Origin: Dyadobacter jejuensis | Lineage (GTDB): Bacteria; Bacteroidota; Bacteroidia; Cytophagales; Spirosomataceae | DNA: 64,000 bases | Direction: 5' to 3' | Assembly (NCBI RefSeq): GCF_003149085.1 | Contig: NZ_QGDT01000009.1 | Location: forward strand, 166,092-230,091 | In this document: in pieces, positions 15,668 to 24,474 of the stretch | Layout of the letters: each line of letters opens with the position of its first letter | Numbering within the stretch: position 1 is the stretch's first letter | Made by a program: the position numbers and the translations under genes | Notes under the pieces: generated by a model | Databases searched by the model: none | What the model saw: the letters and a program-made list of their open reading frames with translations, nothing else | What the model was told of the DNA's origin: nothing

Positions 15668-18538
15668 ATGAATCAACTCTACCGATCCATCCATCATATT
15701 GTGGCCGCATTGCTGCTGCTAAGCCTCGGACTGTCAACAGGAGTCCAAGGCCAATCGGCGTCCACCGAAGCCGACAACCAACGCTACCTAGCCCTGCTAC
15801 TGCTCAACTTACCCATCGAAAAGGGCCCTGAACTGGAGCTGATCCGTACGGCCCACAATTATGGTCTCAATGCGGTATATATAGCCATCCCATGGGACAA
15901 GGTTTATCAGCAATCTCCCACGGAAACACCCAAATGGGAAAAATTTGACGAGCAGATCCAGTTAGCCACGAGTCTTGGAATGAAAGTGGCCTTACGCATA
16001 CATCTGGGCCGCCATAGCACCCGTATCAACGGCTTCTGGGAGGAATCTGACAGTCAATGGAGCCAATTCGACACCCCCTTGCTGGGCGGGTATCAGGACA
16101 CCGCATTTGGTTTCGACAACCAGCCCATTGTAAATAAGGGCTTGGCTTTTATTAAAGAAGTCACAAACAGATACAAATATCTTCAAACAGAACAAAAATT
16201 ACTTTTTATCTCCGTCACCAATACCCCCACCCAAGAAGGGGAATATTATAGTACCATTCTTAAAGACGGAAAAGAAGTCCCTACCGTATACGACTACTCC
16301 CCAAGCATGCACAAAGGCTTCCAAGAATGGCTCAAAACGAATTATAAGAAAATTGAACGCATGAATTTCCTATGGGGAACTCATTACAAATCTTTCGACG
16401 AGGCTCACGCTCCGTCCACGCCTTGGGAGCCCGACCAGGCCTTCCGCCAGCGATTTGGAAAGGACTGGTACATTTATAGACACCTGGTATTCAAAAAGTA
16501 TGTAGAGCAGACCGTAGATGCTATCAAATCGGTAGATGCCAATATTAAAGTTATTTCCGACTATGGCTCAGTATTTGACGGAGCCTCGCTACGAAGGGGT
16601 ACCCTGGCTTATATGGATTTGAACGAAAAGACGGATGGAATAAAAGTCAATGACGACTTGGTGAGTTTCGACCACCGCTGGTCGGTAGATATCCTCAAAA
16701 GTGCGAGTCCTTCCAATTACCTCATTGCTAACGAACTTTTTGTCAACGAGTTTTTGGATAATACCATACACCAGAAACAGATAGACGAGAATTTCGCCCA
16801 TGGGGCCAAAGTAGTGGCCGCCCTTATTTCTACCACCAAAACCCTACAACGATCCGAACCTTACTTGCGCGCCGCCGCCGCCAACTGGCTCAACAAACCC
16901 ATGCCCCCGATTGTTTACACCGATTCGGTGGGTTACCGGCTATCGGATGCTGTAGAAAAAAAGGGGGCTCAGAATGTGATCTACCAGGCTTGGGCACAAA
17001 AGGCCTATGCCGACCCCAATAATCCCCGCCCCATCAAAGTGGTGTTGAATGAAGATCTGCTACAACCCTCTTACTGGGACGATGCCTCCAACTACCCACC
17101 CTATATCTTGAGGCCTATACCCATGCAGATCGTAGCGGTCAATAAAGACTTCAGCTATAAACTACCTACCGACACCTTTTCGGACGTCGATGGTACCATC
17201 GCCAAAATGGTCGCCTCAGGCTTGCCCGCATGGTTAAAGTTTGAAAATGGCACGCTATGGGGCAAACCCACCACCCTCGGTGACTTCCGAATAAAAGTAA
17301 CCGGCACCGACGATGAGGGTGGAAGTACTGAAGCCTTCTTTACGATCCGGGTCGACACCCAAGAAAATGCCAACAGACCACCGACGGTCAATAGTAACTT
17401 CTCGAACCAGACCATCGCTATTAACGAAGCCTTTAGCTTGCCCATTCCGGAGGATGCATTTATAGACGTAGACGGGAAAATCACTAAAATTGAAGCGTTC
17501 GACCTGCCCAACTGGCTGAAGTATGAGAACAGAGTATTATCTGGAACGCCCACATCCTTAGGCGAATCCCGGATATTCCTAAAAGCTTATGACGACCTGA
17601 ACGCCTTCGTAGAAACCTATTTTACCATTAAGGTGGTAGAGCCACAGTTTCTCAATCAGCCTCCCTATGCCTCTAGTCCCTTTCCTGTCAAATATGTTTC
17701 GGTAAACTATCCCTTCGAATACGTGCTCCCTAACGTATTTGGCGACAATGACGGCTATATATCGTCCATCTCGATTCAGAATCGCCCGTCATGGCTCGAT
17801 TTGTCCTTGAACGTGCTTTCGGGCACCCCTACCGAGGAAGGCGAATATCGGCTCATCATTAGGGCCTACGATAATGGTGGAGCTTATGTAGAGATTCCAC
17901 TGATCCTGATTGTCGAAATCCCCCGCCTGCGCTTTGAGCTGGTAAGGGGCGGAAGGGCCATAGACCAATCCATAATTCGCAAATTAGAAGGCGATAACGT
18001 CATTCCATACGACCAAATGCCCCCACTCATCAATATCTATGCCTATGGGAATTTCGATTATGACCGAGTGAATTTTGACTTGACGGGGCCCTTTCATTAC
18101 AGCTCCTCGACCAACAAATTCCCCTATGCCTTATACGATAACGAGAGTGGCTTCCCGCCCATGGCCGGCCGATATACCCTCACCGTCAAAGCTACCAGCC
18201 GCGACAGCACGGTCGTCAGCAACTCCATCCAGTTTAGCATCAGCAAAGGAGACTCTCTAGACATTGTAGGGGACATACCGGCCTGGGATTTCTACCCCAA
18301 CCCGGTTACCGACGTACTCAACATCCGCTTGCCCAACGATAAGAATAATCTGCTCATAGAATATGCTTTGGTGACCAGCTCCGGGAAGATTATCCCCGTA
18401 CCGAAGGAGTATGTCACCACCGCCGACAACCTAAGTAATATTGCCCTGTATAAGATGTTTCTGCCGGCTGGTATATACCTAGTCCGCCTCTCCAGCGAAG
18501 GACAACTCCTAAAACAGTACCGGATTTTTAAAAAATAA
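15668..18538 (+). CDS. T9SS-exported GH42-like glycosidase with Ig-like (He_PIG) domains
   Basis: This 956-residue protein has a signal peptide (cleavage likely after GVQG). A TIM-barrel-like domain resembling beta-galactosidases of family GH42 spans residues about 35-430 (GLNAVYIAIPWDKVYQ, FQEWLKTNYKKIERMNFLWG). Three putative Ig-like repeats follow (about 490-760, each with a GTP or GKPT turn), then a C-terminal type IX sorting domain (WDFYPNPVTDVLNIRLP, ending QYRIFKK). The protein is therefore expected on the cell surface or secreted. The expected Asn-Glu acid/base pair of GH42 is not clear: the matching region reads SVTNTPTQEGEYY. Its substrate is unknown. It follows the glycosyltransferase pair with a 170-base gap. 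Confidence 0.8.
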   Translation: MNQLYRSIHHIVAALLLLSLGLSTGVQGQSASTEADNQRYLALLLLNLPIEKGPELELIRTAHNYGLNAVYIAIPWDKVYQQSPTETPKWEKFDEQIQLATSLGMKVALRIHLGRHSTRINGFWEESDSQWSQFDTPLLGGYQDTAFGFDNQPIVNKGLAFIKEVTNRYKYLQTEQKLLFISVTNTPTQEGEYYSTILKDGKEVPTVYDYSPSMHKGFQEWLKTNYKKIERMNFLWGTHYKSFDEAHAPSTPWEPDQAFRQRFGKDWYIYRHLVFKKYVEQTVDAIKSVDANIKVISDYGSVFDGASLRRGTLAYMDLNEKTDGIKVNDDLVSFDHRWSVDILKSASPSNYLIANELFVNEFLDNTIHQKQIDENFAHGAKVVAALISTTKTLQRSEPYLRAAAANWLNKPMPPIVYTDSVGYRLSDAVEKKGAQNVIYQAWAQKAYADPNNPRPIKVVLNEDLLQPSYWDDASNYPPYILRPIPMQIVAVNKDFSYKLPTDTFSDVDGTIAKMVASGLPAWLKFENGTLWGKPTTLGDFRIKVTGTDDEGGSTEAFFTIRVDTQENANRPPTVNSNFSNQTIAINEAFSLPIPEDAFIDVDGKITKIEAFDLPNWLKYENRVLSGTPTSLGESRIFLKAYDDLNAFVETYFTIKVVEPQFLNQPPYASSPFPVKYVSVNYPFEYVLPNVFGDNDGYISSISIQNRPSWLDLSLNVLSGTPTEEGEYRLIIRAYDNGGAYVEIPLILIVEIPRLRFELVRGGRAIDQSIIRKLEGDNVIPYDQMPPLINIYAYGNFDYDRVNFDLTGPFHYSSSTNKFPYALYDNESGFPPMAGRYTLTVKATSRDSTVVSNSIQFSISKGDSLDIVGDIPAWDFYPNPVTDVLNIRLPNDKNNLLIEYALVTSSGKIIPVPKEYVTTADNLSNIALYKMFLPAGIYLVRLSSEGQLLKQYRIFKK

Positions 18539-18557
18539 AAGGAGAAGTATTTTTCAA

Positions 18558-18625
18558 TTAGTATGCTTGCATAATAATAGGGAATAATTATATTTGTACT
18601 GCGAATTTTAGTATGCACGCATACC
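18558..18625 (+). promoter_or_regulatory. promoter with two operator-like palindromes upstream of the acyl-CoA dehydrogenase gene
   Basis: AGTATGCTTGCATAAT (18560-18575) and AGTATGCACGCATACC (18610-18625) match the perfect palindrome before the thiolase gene. Between them lies TATATTTG (18589-18596), a good -7 element, with a CTTG inside the first palindrome at roughly -33 spacing. Binding at these sites would block the promoter. Confidence 0.6.
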
Positions 18626-18662
18626 AAATACTCATTCCAGAACCACAAATCATAGACGTATC

Positions 18663-20477
18663 ATGCCCGTTGCAGAAAACACCAATGCGATCATAAAAGG
18701 AGGAGAGTTCCTGATTAAGGAGACCATAGCCCAGGACATTTTTATACCCGAGCAGTTTGGAGAGGAGCAGCGGATGATCGCTGAGACTTGCCAGGATTTT
18801 TTAAAAACAGAGATCTGGCCACGACTAGATGAAATCGATGACGCGAAGTCACCCGAGCTGATCGCTTCGTTGATGGACAAAGCAGGGGCATTGGGGCTCC
18901 TAGGTACGGTGGTGCCCGAAGAGTACGGGGGCTTCGGGATGGACTTTAACACCTCTATGCTCGTAGCCGAAACCACCGGAGCGGGCAACTCTTTCTCTGT
19001 GGCACTTTCGGCCCATACCGGCATAGGAACCCTGCCCATTCTGTACTACGGAAACGAGGAGCAAAAGCAAAAATATTTACCTAAACTCGCCTCTGGCGAG
19101 TGGAAGGCCGCCTACTGCCTTACCGAGCCCGACTCAGGATCGGATGCAAACGCCTCCAAGTCCAAAGCCGTGCTGACCGCCGACGGCCAGCATTATAGGC
19201 TAAATGGTCAAAAGATGTGGATCACCAACGGCGGCTTTGCCGACGTATTGATCGTATTTGCCAAAATAGAGGAAGACGGAGCTACTGATAAAAGCTTATC
19301 GGCCTTTATTATCGAGAAAAGTTTTGGCGGCATCACCATGAATGAGCCCGAACATAAGATGGGCATAAAAGGATCCGATACCCGGCAAATCTTCTTCAAT
19401 GACTGCCTGGTACCCGTCGAGAACCTACTCTCGACCAGGGGCAATGGCTTTAAAATAGCCGTTAATATTCTGAATATTGGCCGTATCAAACTGGCTGCTG
19501 CTGCCTTAGGAGGTGCCAAAAGAGTGGCACGTCAGGCCATCAATTATGCCAATGAACGCCAACAATTTGGAACTAGCATATCCTCATTTGGTGCTATCAA
19601 ACATAAGCTTGCCGAAATGGCCCTGCGGATGTTCGCCACGGAGTCGGCTGCTTACCGGGTAGGGCAGCATATCGACGACCTTATCCTGGCATTTAAAGAG
19701 GGGGGCATGTCCGATGCGGAGGCTAAGCTGAAGGCTCTGGAGGAATTCGCCATTGAATGTGCCATCATGAAAGTGCATGGCTCGGAAGTGCTCGACTATG
19801 TGACCGACGAGGGGGTACAAATTTATGGAGGCATGGGGTATTCGGCCGACGCACCCATGGACCGTGCCTATAGAGATAGCCGAATCAACCGCATCTTTGA
19901 GGGAACTAACGAGATCAACCGCCTGTTGGTGGTCGACATGATCCTAAAAAGGGCGATGAAAGGCCAGCTCGACGTGATGGGCCCCGCCGCGGCTGTCGGA
20001 AAAGAGATCCTCTCCATTCCCGATTTTAGCACATTCGACGATGAAGGGGTGTTCGATGCGGAAAAGCGCACCCTAAAGAATTTGAAAAAGGCCGTCTTGA
20101 TGATTGCCGGTGCGGCCGTTCAAAAATATATGATGAAACTATCCGACGAGCAGGAGATCATCATGGACATCGCCGATATGATCATAGAGATTTATATTGC
20201 CGAATCGACCCTGCTAAGGGTAGAGAAACGAATAGATCTGTATGGTGCCGATAGCAACGAGCGGTATAAAGATATGGCCTTGGTATACCTACATGGAGCG
20301 GTTGAAAAGATCGGTGCTTCTGGCCGCTCAGCCATCACCAGCTTCGCCACGGCCGACGAGCTGAGAGTGATGCTGATGGGCCTTAAAAGATTTACCAAGA
20401 TAGAGCCCTACAACCTCAAAGAGGCCCGTCGGCGCATTGCCGATGACCTTATTGCCAACAACGATTATAAGTACTAA
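18663..20477 (+). CDS. acyl-CoA dehydrogenase (long form, FAD-dependent)
   Basis: This 604-residue flavoenzyme oxidises acyl-CoA to 2-enoyl-CoA in beta-oxidation. Motifs include AYCLTEPDSGSDANASKSKA and KMWITNGGFADVLIVFAK (FAD/substrate binding), FGTSISSFGAIKHKLAEMA, and EGVQIYGGMGYSADAPMDRAYRDSRINRIFEGTNEI, whose Glu is the likely catalytic base. A C-terminal extension of about 190 residues beyond the classical 400-residue core is usual in Bacteroidota homologues. Control is probably by the same repressor as the thiolase gene. Confidence 0.93.
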   Translation: MPVAENTNAIIKGGEFLIKETIAQDIFIPEQFGEEQRMIAETCQDFLKTEIWPRLDEIDDAKSPELIASLMDKAGALGLLGTVVPEEYGGFGMDFNTSMLVAETTGAGNSFSVALSAHTGIGTLPILYYGNEEQKQKYLPKLASGEWKAAYCLTEPDSGSDANASKSKAVLTADGQHYRLNGQKMWITNGGFADVLIVFAKIEEDGATDKSLSAFIIEKSFGGITMNEPEHKMGIKGSDTRQIFFNDCLVPVENLLSTRGNGFKIAVNILNIGRIKLAAAALGGAKRVARQAINYANERQQFGTSISSFGAIKHKLAEMALRMFATESAAYRVGQHIDDLILAFKEGGMSDAEAKLKALEEFAIECAIMKVHGSEVLDYVTDEGVQIYGGMGYSADAPMDRAYRDSRINRIFEGTNEINRLLVVDMILKRAMKGQLDVMGPAAAVGKEILSIPDFSTFDDEGVFDAEKRTLKNLKKAVLMIAGAAVQKYMMKLSDEQEIIMDIADMIIEIYIAESTLLRVEKRIDLYGADSNERYKDMALVYLHGAVEKIGASGRSAITSFATADELRVMLMGLKRFTKIEPYNLKEARRRIADDLIANNDYKY

Positions 20478-20536
20478 AAACTTCAAACACTTCGGGGCCA
20501 ATACCCGATACAACTAAAAGCCGCTTTTAGCGTGCC

Positions 20537-20568
20537 GAGCCAAATCAGCATCAGGTTTGGCTCTTTTT
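20537..20568 (+). terminator. terminator after the acyl-CoA dehydrogenase gene
   Basis: The arms GAGCCAAA and TTTGGCTC flank an 11-nt loop and are followed by TTTTTAT. Confidence 0.75.
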
Positions 20569-20657
20569 ATATTTTTGGGGGATGTAACTTCCATGTAAAT
20601 GGCTAAATTGCCCCCCAAATTATTTTTCATTCACCTAAATCCTAAATCACGACGAAT

Positions 20658-21173
20658 ATGATTCGCCTAAAAAAGTGTCCACTCATTTTAGTGATCGGCC
20701 TGGCCTTGCTCACAATAACCTCCTCGAACCTCCTGGCGCAAAGCTCCAAAACGGGCTCCTTAGAAGACTTAAGCTTCCTTAGTGGTCAATGGAGGGGTGA
20801 GTTTTCGGGAGGACCCATAGATGGCGGATGGACCAGCCCTATGGGCGATAATATTGTGGGTTACCTCCGTATGATGAAAGATGGCAAAGCGACCTTATAC
20901 GAAATCTTTGCCTTCGAACAGACGGAGAATGGGCCTGTAGCAAGGGTAAAGCACTTTAAGCCTGGGATGATCTCCCTTGAAGAAATGGAAGTGTCGGACA
21001 CCTATCGCTTCATTGAAGCGGGCAAAAACACGGCCTTATTCGAAAAAAATGACGGCTCGGTACGCATTCTATACGAACTCCGGAAAAAAAATCAATTGGT
21101 CTTTCAAAAAGGACTCCTTGAAAATGGCACCTGGGTATATAAAGACCTCTTTATCTTCAAAAAATTATCCTAA
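20658..21173 (+). CDS. secreted DUF6265-like protein
   Basis: A 171-residue protein with a signal peptide (cleavage likely near LLAQS) and a single domain: LEDLSFLSGQWRGE, then GGWTSPMGDNIVGYLRMMKDGKA, LYEIFAFEQTENG and a beta-rich tail. This arrangement matches the DUF6265 family of unknown function, a lipocalin-like beta structure. It is monocistronic with its own terminator. Confidence 0.7.
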   Translation: MIRLKKCPLILVIGLALLTITSSNLLAQSSKTGSLEDLSFLSGQWRGEFSGGPIDGGWTSPMGDNIVGYLRMMKDGKATLYEIFAFEQTENGPVARVKHFKPGMISLEEMEVSDTYRFIEAGKNTALFEKNDGSVRILYELRKKNQLVFQKGLLENGTWVYKDLFIFKKLS

Positions 21174-21179
21174 TCGCTC

Positions 21180-21207
21180 GGACCCGCATTACGGCGGGTC
21201 CTTTTTT
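21180..21207 (+). terminator. terminator between convergent genes
   Basis: The arms GGACCCGC and GCGGGTCC are followed by TTTTTTAT. Its last bases touch the stop codon of the convergent gene that ends at 21206. Confidence 0.8.
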
Positions 21208-21787
21208 ATAAGGCCATAATCCGAGTATCGGTAACTTCTTCCCTGTTGGCCTCTAAAAAATCACAAAAGGATCTAATTTCACCCTGTTGAACGGATAGGT
21301 CCAAGGGCATCTGATATTCTTCTTGGTACACCCGATGAAAATCGGTGATGACATAGCGCAGCCGCCGGATCCCTCGAGACTGCAGGGCCGGCAGATAGAA
21401 ATTCTGATGATCCTGGGCGAAGCGTCCCGGACTGTATTGTCCGGTTGTCTTAAGATCTACCGCCAGGGTGGTACCTATCACGTCCACAAATCCATACACG
21501 AGCACATTATTCCAACGATGCTCGCAATATACCTGGGCCTTTAGCATAGGCCGAGGTAAAAGGGCCCGTACCTGCCGTAGCAGCTCGGGATCATAAGCCT
21601 CCTCGTCGGTACCTTTAATGACCGCCTCTTCGAAACTGATGCCTTTGCCTTGTGCCTTAGTTGTCGGCATAGGCACCCTGTTGACCCGGTCGAGCAGTTG
21701 CTGCCGATCGAGATACCCTTGGGTATAGCGATGGAAGGTATTGAGTAAGGAAGGATAAAACCGGTATTTGATTTCGTTCATGGCCAT
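21206..21787 (-). CDS. PD-(D/E)XK nuclease-like protein of unknown function
   Basis: This 193-residue soluble protein carries GFVDVIGTTLAVDLKTTGQYS near residue 118. A conserved Asp is followed by D-x-K in a beta-hairpin, the layout of the PD-(D/E)XK nuclease core. YCEHRWNNVLVYG before it fits the first strand. It lacks a helicase partner and I recognise no named family. Its stop overlaps a terminator. It follows the beta-barrel gene on the same strand with an 8-base gap, so the pair may be an operon. A DNA-processing role is possible but inferred. Confidence 0.55.
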   Translation of the reverse strand: MAMNEIKYRFYPSLLNTFHRYTQGYLDRQQLLDRVNRVPMPTTKAQGKGISFEEAVIKGTDEEAYDPELLRQVRALLPRPMLKAQVYCEHRWNNVLVYGFVDVIGTTLAVDLKTTGQYSPGRFAQDHQNFYLPALQSRGIRRLRYVITDFHRVYQEEYQMPLDLSVQQGEIRSFCDFLEANREEVTDTRIMAL

Positions 21788-21795
21788 ACTTAAAA

Positions 21796-22560
21796 TTAGC
21801 GTTTTTGGCTCCCAAACCGATAGGTGACGGAAAAAACCAGGTAACTATATCGATCGTTGGGGGTATCGCTGTAGCTCGTGCTTTCCTCGGGATTCACCAG
21901 CCTATAGCCCGACGTTGCGTCCAGCTTGTCGGTCCTGACAAACCCAAACCGATAGGCCATGCCCAGGCGCCAATGAGGCCTAGGATTAAAGTCGAGCACC
22001 ATCCCCAAAGGTATAACCCCTTCATGGGTATTTTTGATCCCGCTGGGCCCATGTGGTTTGCCCCATTTCAGAAATAATCCGTTCCGCTTGCTACTCGAAC
22101 TGTTAGAAAAGCGTTGCAGCACGTTGCTATCGATATCATAGGCCTTCGCATTAAAATTCATGAGCCCTAACCCACCGCATAGCACAATATTGAAGCGGGA
22201 TGGGGTCTTTTCTTTGTTCCATTGCTCCATCACATTCCATTGGGCCAATAGGCCTATTTCGTTGAATCGGGTGATAAAATAAGAATTAAAATAAGGGATC
22301 CGCTCCCCTCCCAATTTTCCTACGGCATAGTCCAGCTCCAAAGCCCACCTCCTATCGAAATGGTAGGATACCGAGAGGTCTACTACCCCTTGCATATCCT
22401 GGTTGTTGAGCTCTCCGTAAAACTGTGTAAGGCCAGCCTGCCCGCCTACCTGCCAATACGACTCTTTAACGCGACGAGAAGTACCGCTCTTTTCGCCCTG
22501 CCCAAGAACCTGTCCGCAGAGTACCAGTCCTACTATCGCCATGGCCCACCGTCTTCCCAT
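21796..22560 (-). CDS. outer-membrane beta-barrel protein (DUF6089-like)
   Basis: This 254-residue protein has an N-terminal signal peptide (cleavage likely after GQVLG). Alternating amphipathic strands follow (YWQVGGQAGLTQFYGELN, VDLSVSYHFDRRWALELDY, NIVLCGGLGLMNFNAK, WRLGMAYRFGF), and it ends with an aromatic strand (YSYLVFSVTYRFGSQKR) typical of outer-membrane barrels. The length and the start of the mature part match DUF6089-type porin-like proteins of Bacteroidota. Function unknown. Confidence 0.75.
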   Translation of the reverse strand: MGRRWAMAIVGLVLCGQVLGQGEKSGTSRRVKESYWQVGGQAGLTQFYGELNNQDMQGVVDLSVSYHFDRRWALELDYAVGKLGGERIPYFNSYFITRFNEIGLLAQWNVMEQWNKEKTPSRFNIVLCGGLGLMNFNAKAYDIDSNVLQRFSNSSSSKRNGLFLKWGKPHGPSGIKNTHEGVIPLGMVLDFNPRPHWRLGMAYRFGFVRTDKLDATSGYRLVNPEESTSYSDTPNDRYSYLVFSVTYRFGSQKR

Positions 22561-22738
22561 CTCCCCCAGTGCTTAATGCCCCGCCTCTCCAACACCGACT
22601 CCCAGAAATTTTAATACCAAGATGAATGTTGGTATCTCACTACCCTTTAGCCAAGACTAACTTGGTGCTTAGGTCCGTACTTGCGACTTACCACCTGAGA
22701 ATTTGTCAGTAAATAAGGGTCCTAGCAACAAATACCAT

Positions 22739-22746
22739 TAGCTTTG
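22739..22746 (+). promoter_or_regulatory. -7 promoter element upstream of menG
   Basis: TAGCTTTG matches TAnnTTTG exactly and lies 28 bases before the start codon. A TTTG at the expected -33 distance is not visible, so this is tentative. Confidence 0.4.
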
Positions 22747-22774
22747 TAGTTCTAAACTTTAAGACAAATCACTC

Positions 22775-23497
22775 ATGAGTGTATTACCATATAAAGATAA
22801 ACAATCTAGTAAGAGCGAACAAGTAGCTGAAATGTTCGACAATATCTCGCCAAAATATGACTTATTGAACCACGTCTTGAGCGGGGGAATCGATATTTAT
22901 TGGCGCAAAAAGGCCATTAAATTGCTTCAAAAACGACAGCCTAAGGTGATCCTGGACATTGCCACAGGAACGGGCGACTTCGCCATAGAAGCCCTCAGCT
23001 TAAAGCCTGAAAAGATCATCGGGGTGGACATATCGGAAGGCATGCTGGAGGTAGGCCGTAAAAAAATACAAAAACTAAACAAACAAGATATTATCACCCT
23101 ACAAACGGGCGACTCCGAAAGATTGACCTTCTCGGACAATTATTTTGATGCCGTCATCGTTTCGTTTGGGGTAAGGAACTTCCAGAACCTGCTGTCGGGA
23201 CTCACGGAAATGAACAGGGTAATGAAGCCCGGTGGCACCTGTGTGGTCGTAGAATTTTCTAAGCCACAGTCCTTCCCCATTAAGCAGTTGTACCACTTTT
23301 ACTCAAAGTATTTGTTGCCGCTGATCGGCAGGACGGTCTCCAAAGACCAAGCAGCCTATTCTTATTTGCCAGAATCGGTGCAGGCATTCCCCGATGGAAA
23401 CGCTTTTCTAGATATTTATACCAAAGCAGGATTCAAAAATACCCAATGCATACCATTAACATTCGGAATTTGTTCAATATACGTAGGCCACAAATAG
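22775..23497 (+). CDS. menG: demethylmenaquinone methyltransferase
   Basis: This 240-residue SAM-dependent methyltransferase carries out the last step of menaquinone synthesis. UbiE/MenG signatures are visible: FDNISPKYDLLNHVLSGGID near the N-terminus, the SAM-binding motif VILDIATGTGDFAIEAL, GVDISEGMLEVGR, and NRVMKPGGTCVVVEFSKP. It overlaps the following porT gene by 52 bases, a tight arrangement that suggests coupled translation. The window also holds a polyprenyl synthase that could supply the side chain. Confidence 0.93.
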   Translation: MSVLPYKDKQSSKSEQVAEMFDNISPKYDLLNHVLSGGIDIYWRKKAIKLLQKRQPKVILDIATGTGDFAIEALSLKPEKIIGVDISEGMLEVGRKKIQKLNKQDIITLQTGDSERLTFSDNYFDAVIVSFGVRNFQNLLSGLTEMNRVMKPGGTCVVVEFSKPQSFPIKQLYHFYSKYLLPLIGRTVSKDQAAYSYLPESVQAFPDGNAFLDIYTKAGFKNTQCIPLTFGICSIYVGHK

Positions 23498-24180
23498 CCC
23501 TACTCCTCGGCCTCTCGTTCATTGCCCTAAATACCTCCGACGTATCGGGGCAAAACATACGCCGCAAGCACCTGGAGTACTACGACGACAAGCCTATTCA
23601 TTACGGTATTTTGTTTGCCGTTCCTTTTACCGATTATCGCTTTTCGCATAACACGGATTTCTTAACGAAGGACAGCGCCTTTCTGGTAGAGTCGCCTAAG
23701 ACGGCGGCCTTTCGGATGGGTTTTACGATTAATGCCTTTTTAAACGATCGTTTCGACATCCGTACGACTCCTTCGGTATCCCTTTATGACCGCCAGCTTC
23801 GCCTCAGTTACCCCAACGGAAGCAGCCAAATCACCAAACGGGAATCGACTTGGGTAGAGATCCCCCTTTTGCTCAAGTATAAATCCAAACGACGGGGCAA
23901 TAACCGCATGTATATGATAGCAGGGTGCTCCCTCGGATTGGAAACTAACGTCAAGCGAAACAGAGGGGGGAACTCCGCAGTATTGGACACCCGCACCAGC
24001 GACTTTACCTTCGACTATGGCGTGGGATTTGAGCGCTTTTTCGAGTTTTTCAAATTCGCCCCCGAGCTACGGTTTTCTCATGGCATGGGCAATGTGCTGA
24101 ATCCCTCCACTACCGCCAATACCATGGGCATCAAAAATCTCCGGACACATACGGTAACCCTATACTTAAACTTCGAATAG
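23446..24180 (+). CDS. porT: PorT-like outer-membrane protein of the type IX secretion system
   Basis: This 244-residue predicted beta-barrel is PorT/SprT-like, a family needed for type IX secretion and gliding in Bacteroidota. After a signal peptide (ending near VSGQNI) come KHLEYYDDKPIHYGILFAVP, DSAFLVESPKTAAFRMGFTINAFL and WVEIPLLLKYKSKR, and it ends TVTLYLNFE. Its place directly behind menG agrees with gene order known in this phylum. The start at 23446 lies inside menG; an internal start near 23500 is possible but would remove the signal peptide. A T9SS substrate (15668-18538) is encoded in the same window. Confidence 0.8.
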   Translation: MHTINIRNLFNIRRPQIALLLGLSFIALNTSDVSGQNIRRKHLEYYDDKPIHYGILFAVPFTDYRFSHNTDFLTKDSAFLVESPKTAAFRMGFTINAFLNDRFDIRTTPSVSLYDRQLRLSYPNGSSQITKRESTWVEIPLLLKYKSKRRGNNRMYMIAGCSLGLETNVKRNRGGNSAVLDTRTSDFTFDYGVGFERFFEFFKFAPELRFSHGMGNVLNPSTTANTMGIKNLRTHTVTLYLNFE

Positions 24181-24290
24181 GAGCCGTAGGCAAGCAAAAA
24201 CAATATCTAAAAAAGTTTATTTCAAATGATATTGATAATCAGATCGTTAAAAATTTTTTGAAAAATAAATCCATTTTTTTTCAAAAAACA

Positions 24291-24322
24291 TTTGCACAGA
24301 AAAAAAATACCCTGCATATTTG
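24291..24322 (+). promoter_or_regulatory. promoter of tRNA-Val
   Basis: TTTG (24291-24294), 20 bases, then CATATTTG (24315-24322), one base off the TAnnTTTG consensus. The tRNA starts 36 bases further on. Confidence 0.5.
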
Positions 24323-24357
24323 CACTCCCAAACGACGAGTAAGGGACCACAAAAAAA

Positions 24358-24432
24358 GGGAGTTTAGCTCAGTTGGTTCAGAGCATCTGCCTTACAAGCA
24401 GAGGGTCGGGGGTTCGAATCCCTCAACTCCCA
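24358..24432 (+). tRNA. tRNA-Val (anticodon TAC)
   Basis: The acceptor stem GGGAGTT pairs with AACTCCC and is followed by the discriminator A. The D-arm is AGCTCAGTTGGTTCAGAGC, the anticodon loop is CTTACAA within TCTGC/GCAGA, and the T-arm is GGGGGTTCGAATCCC-like. CCA is not encoded. It is monocistronic with its own terminator. Confidence 0.97.
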
Positions 24433-24436
24433 CAAT

Positions 24437-24473
24437 AAAAAAAGCTTCGAAACACGGTTTCGAAGCTTTTTTT
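24437..24473 (+). terminator. terminator after tRNA-Val
   Basis: The arms AAAAAAAGCTTCGAAAC and GTTTCGAAGCTTTTTTT form a perfect 17-bp stem around ACG. Confidence 0.9.
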
Positions 24474-24474
24474 A

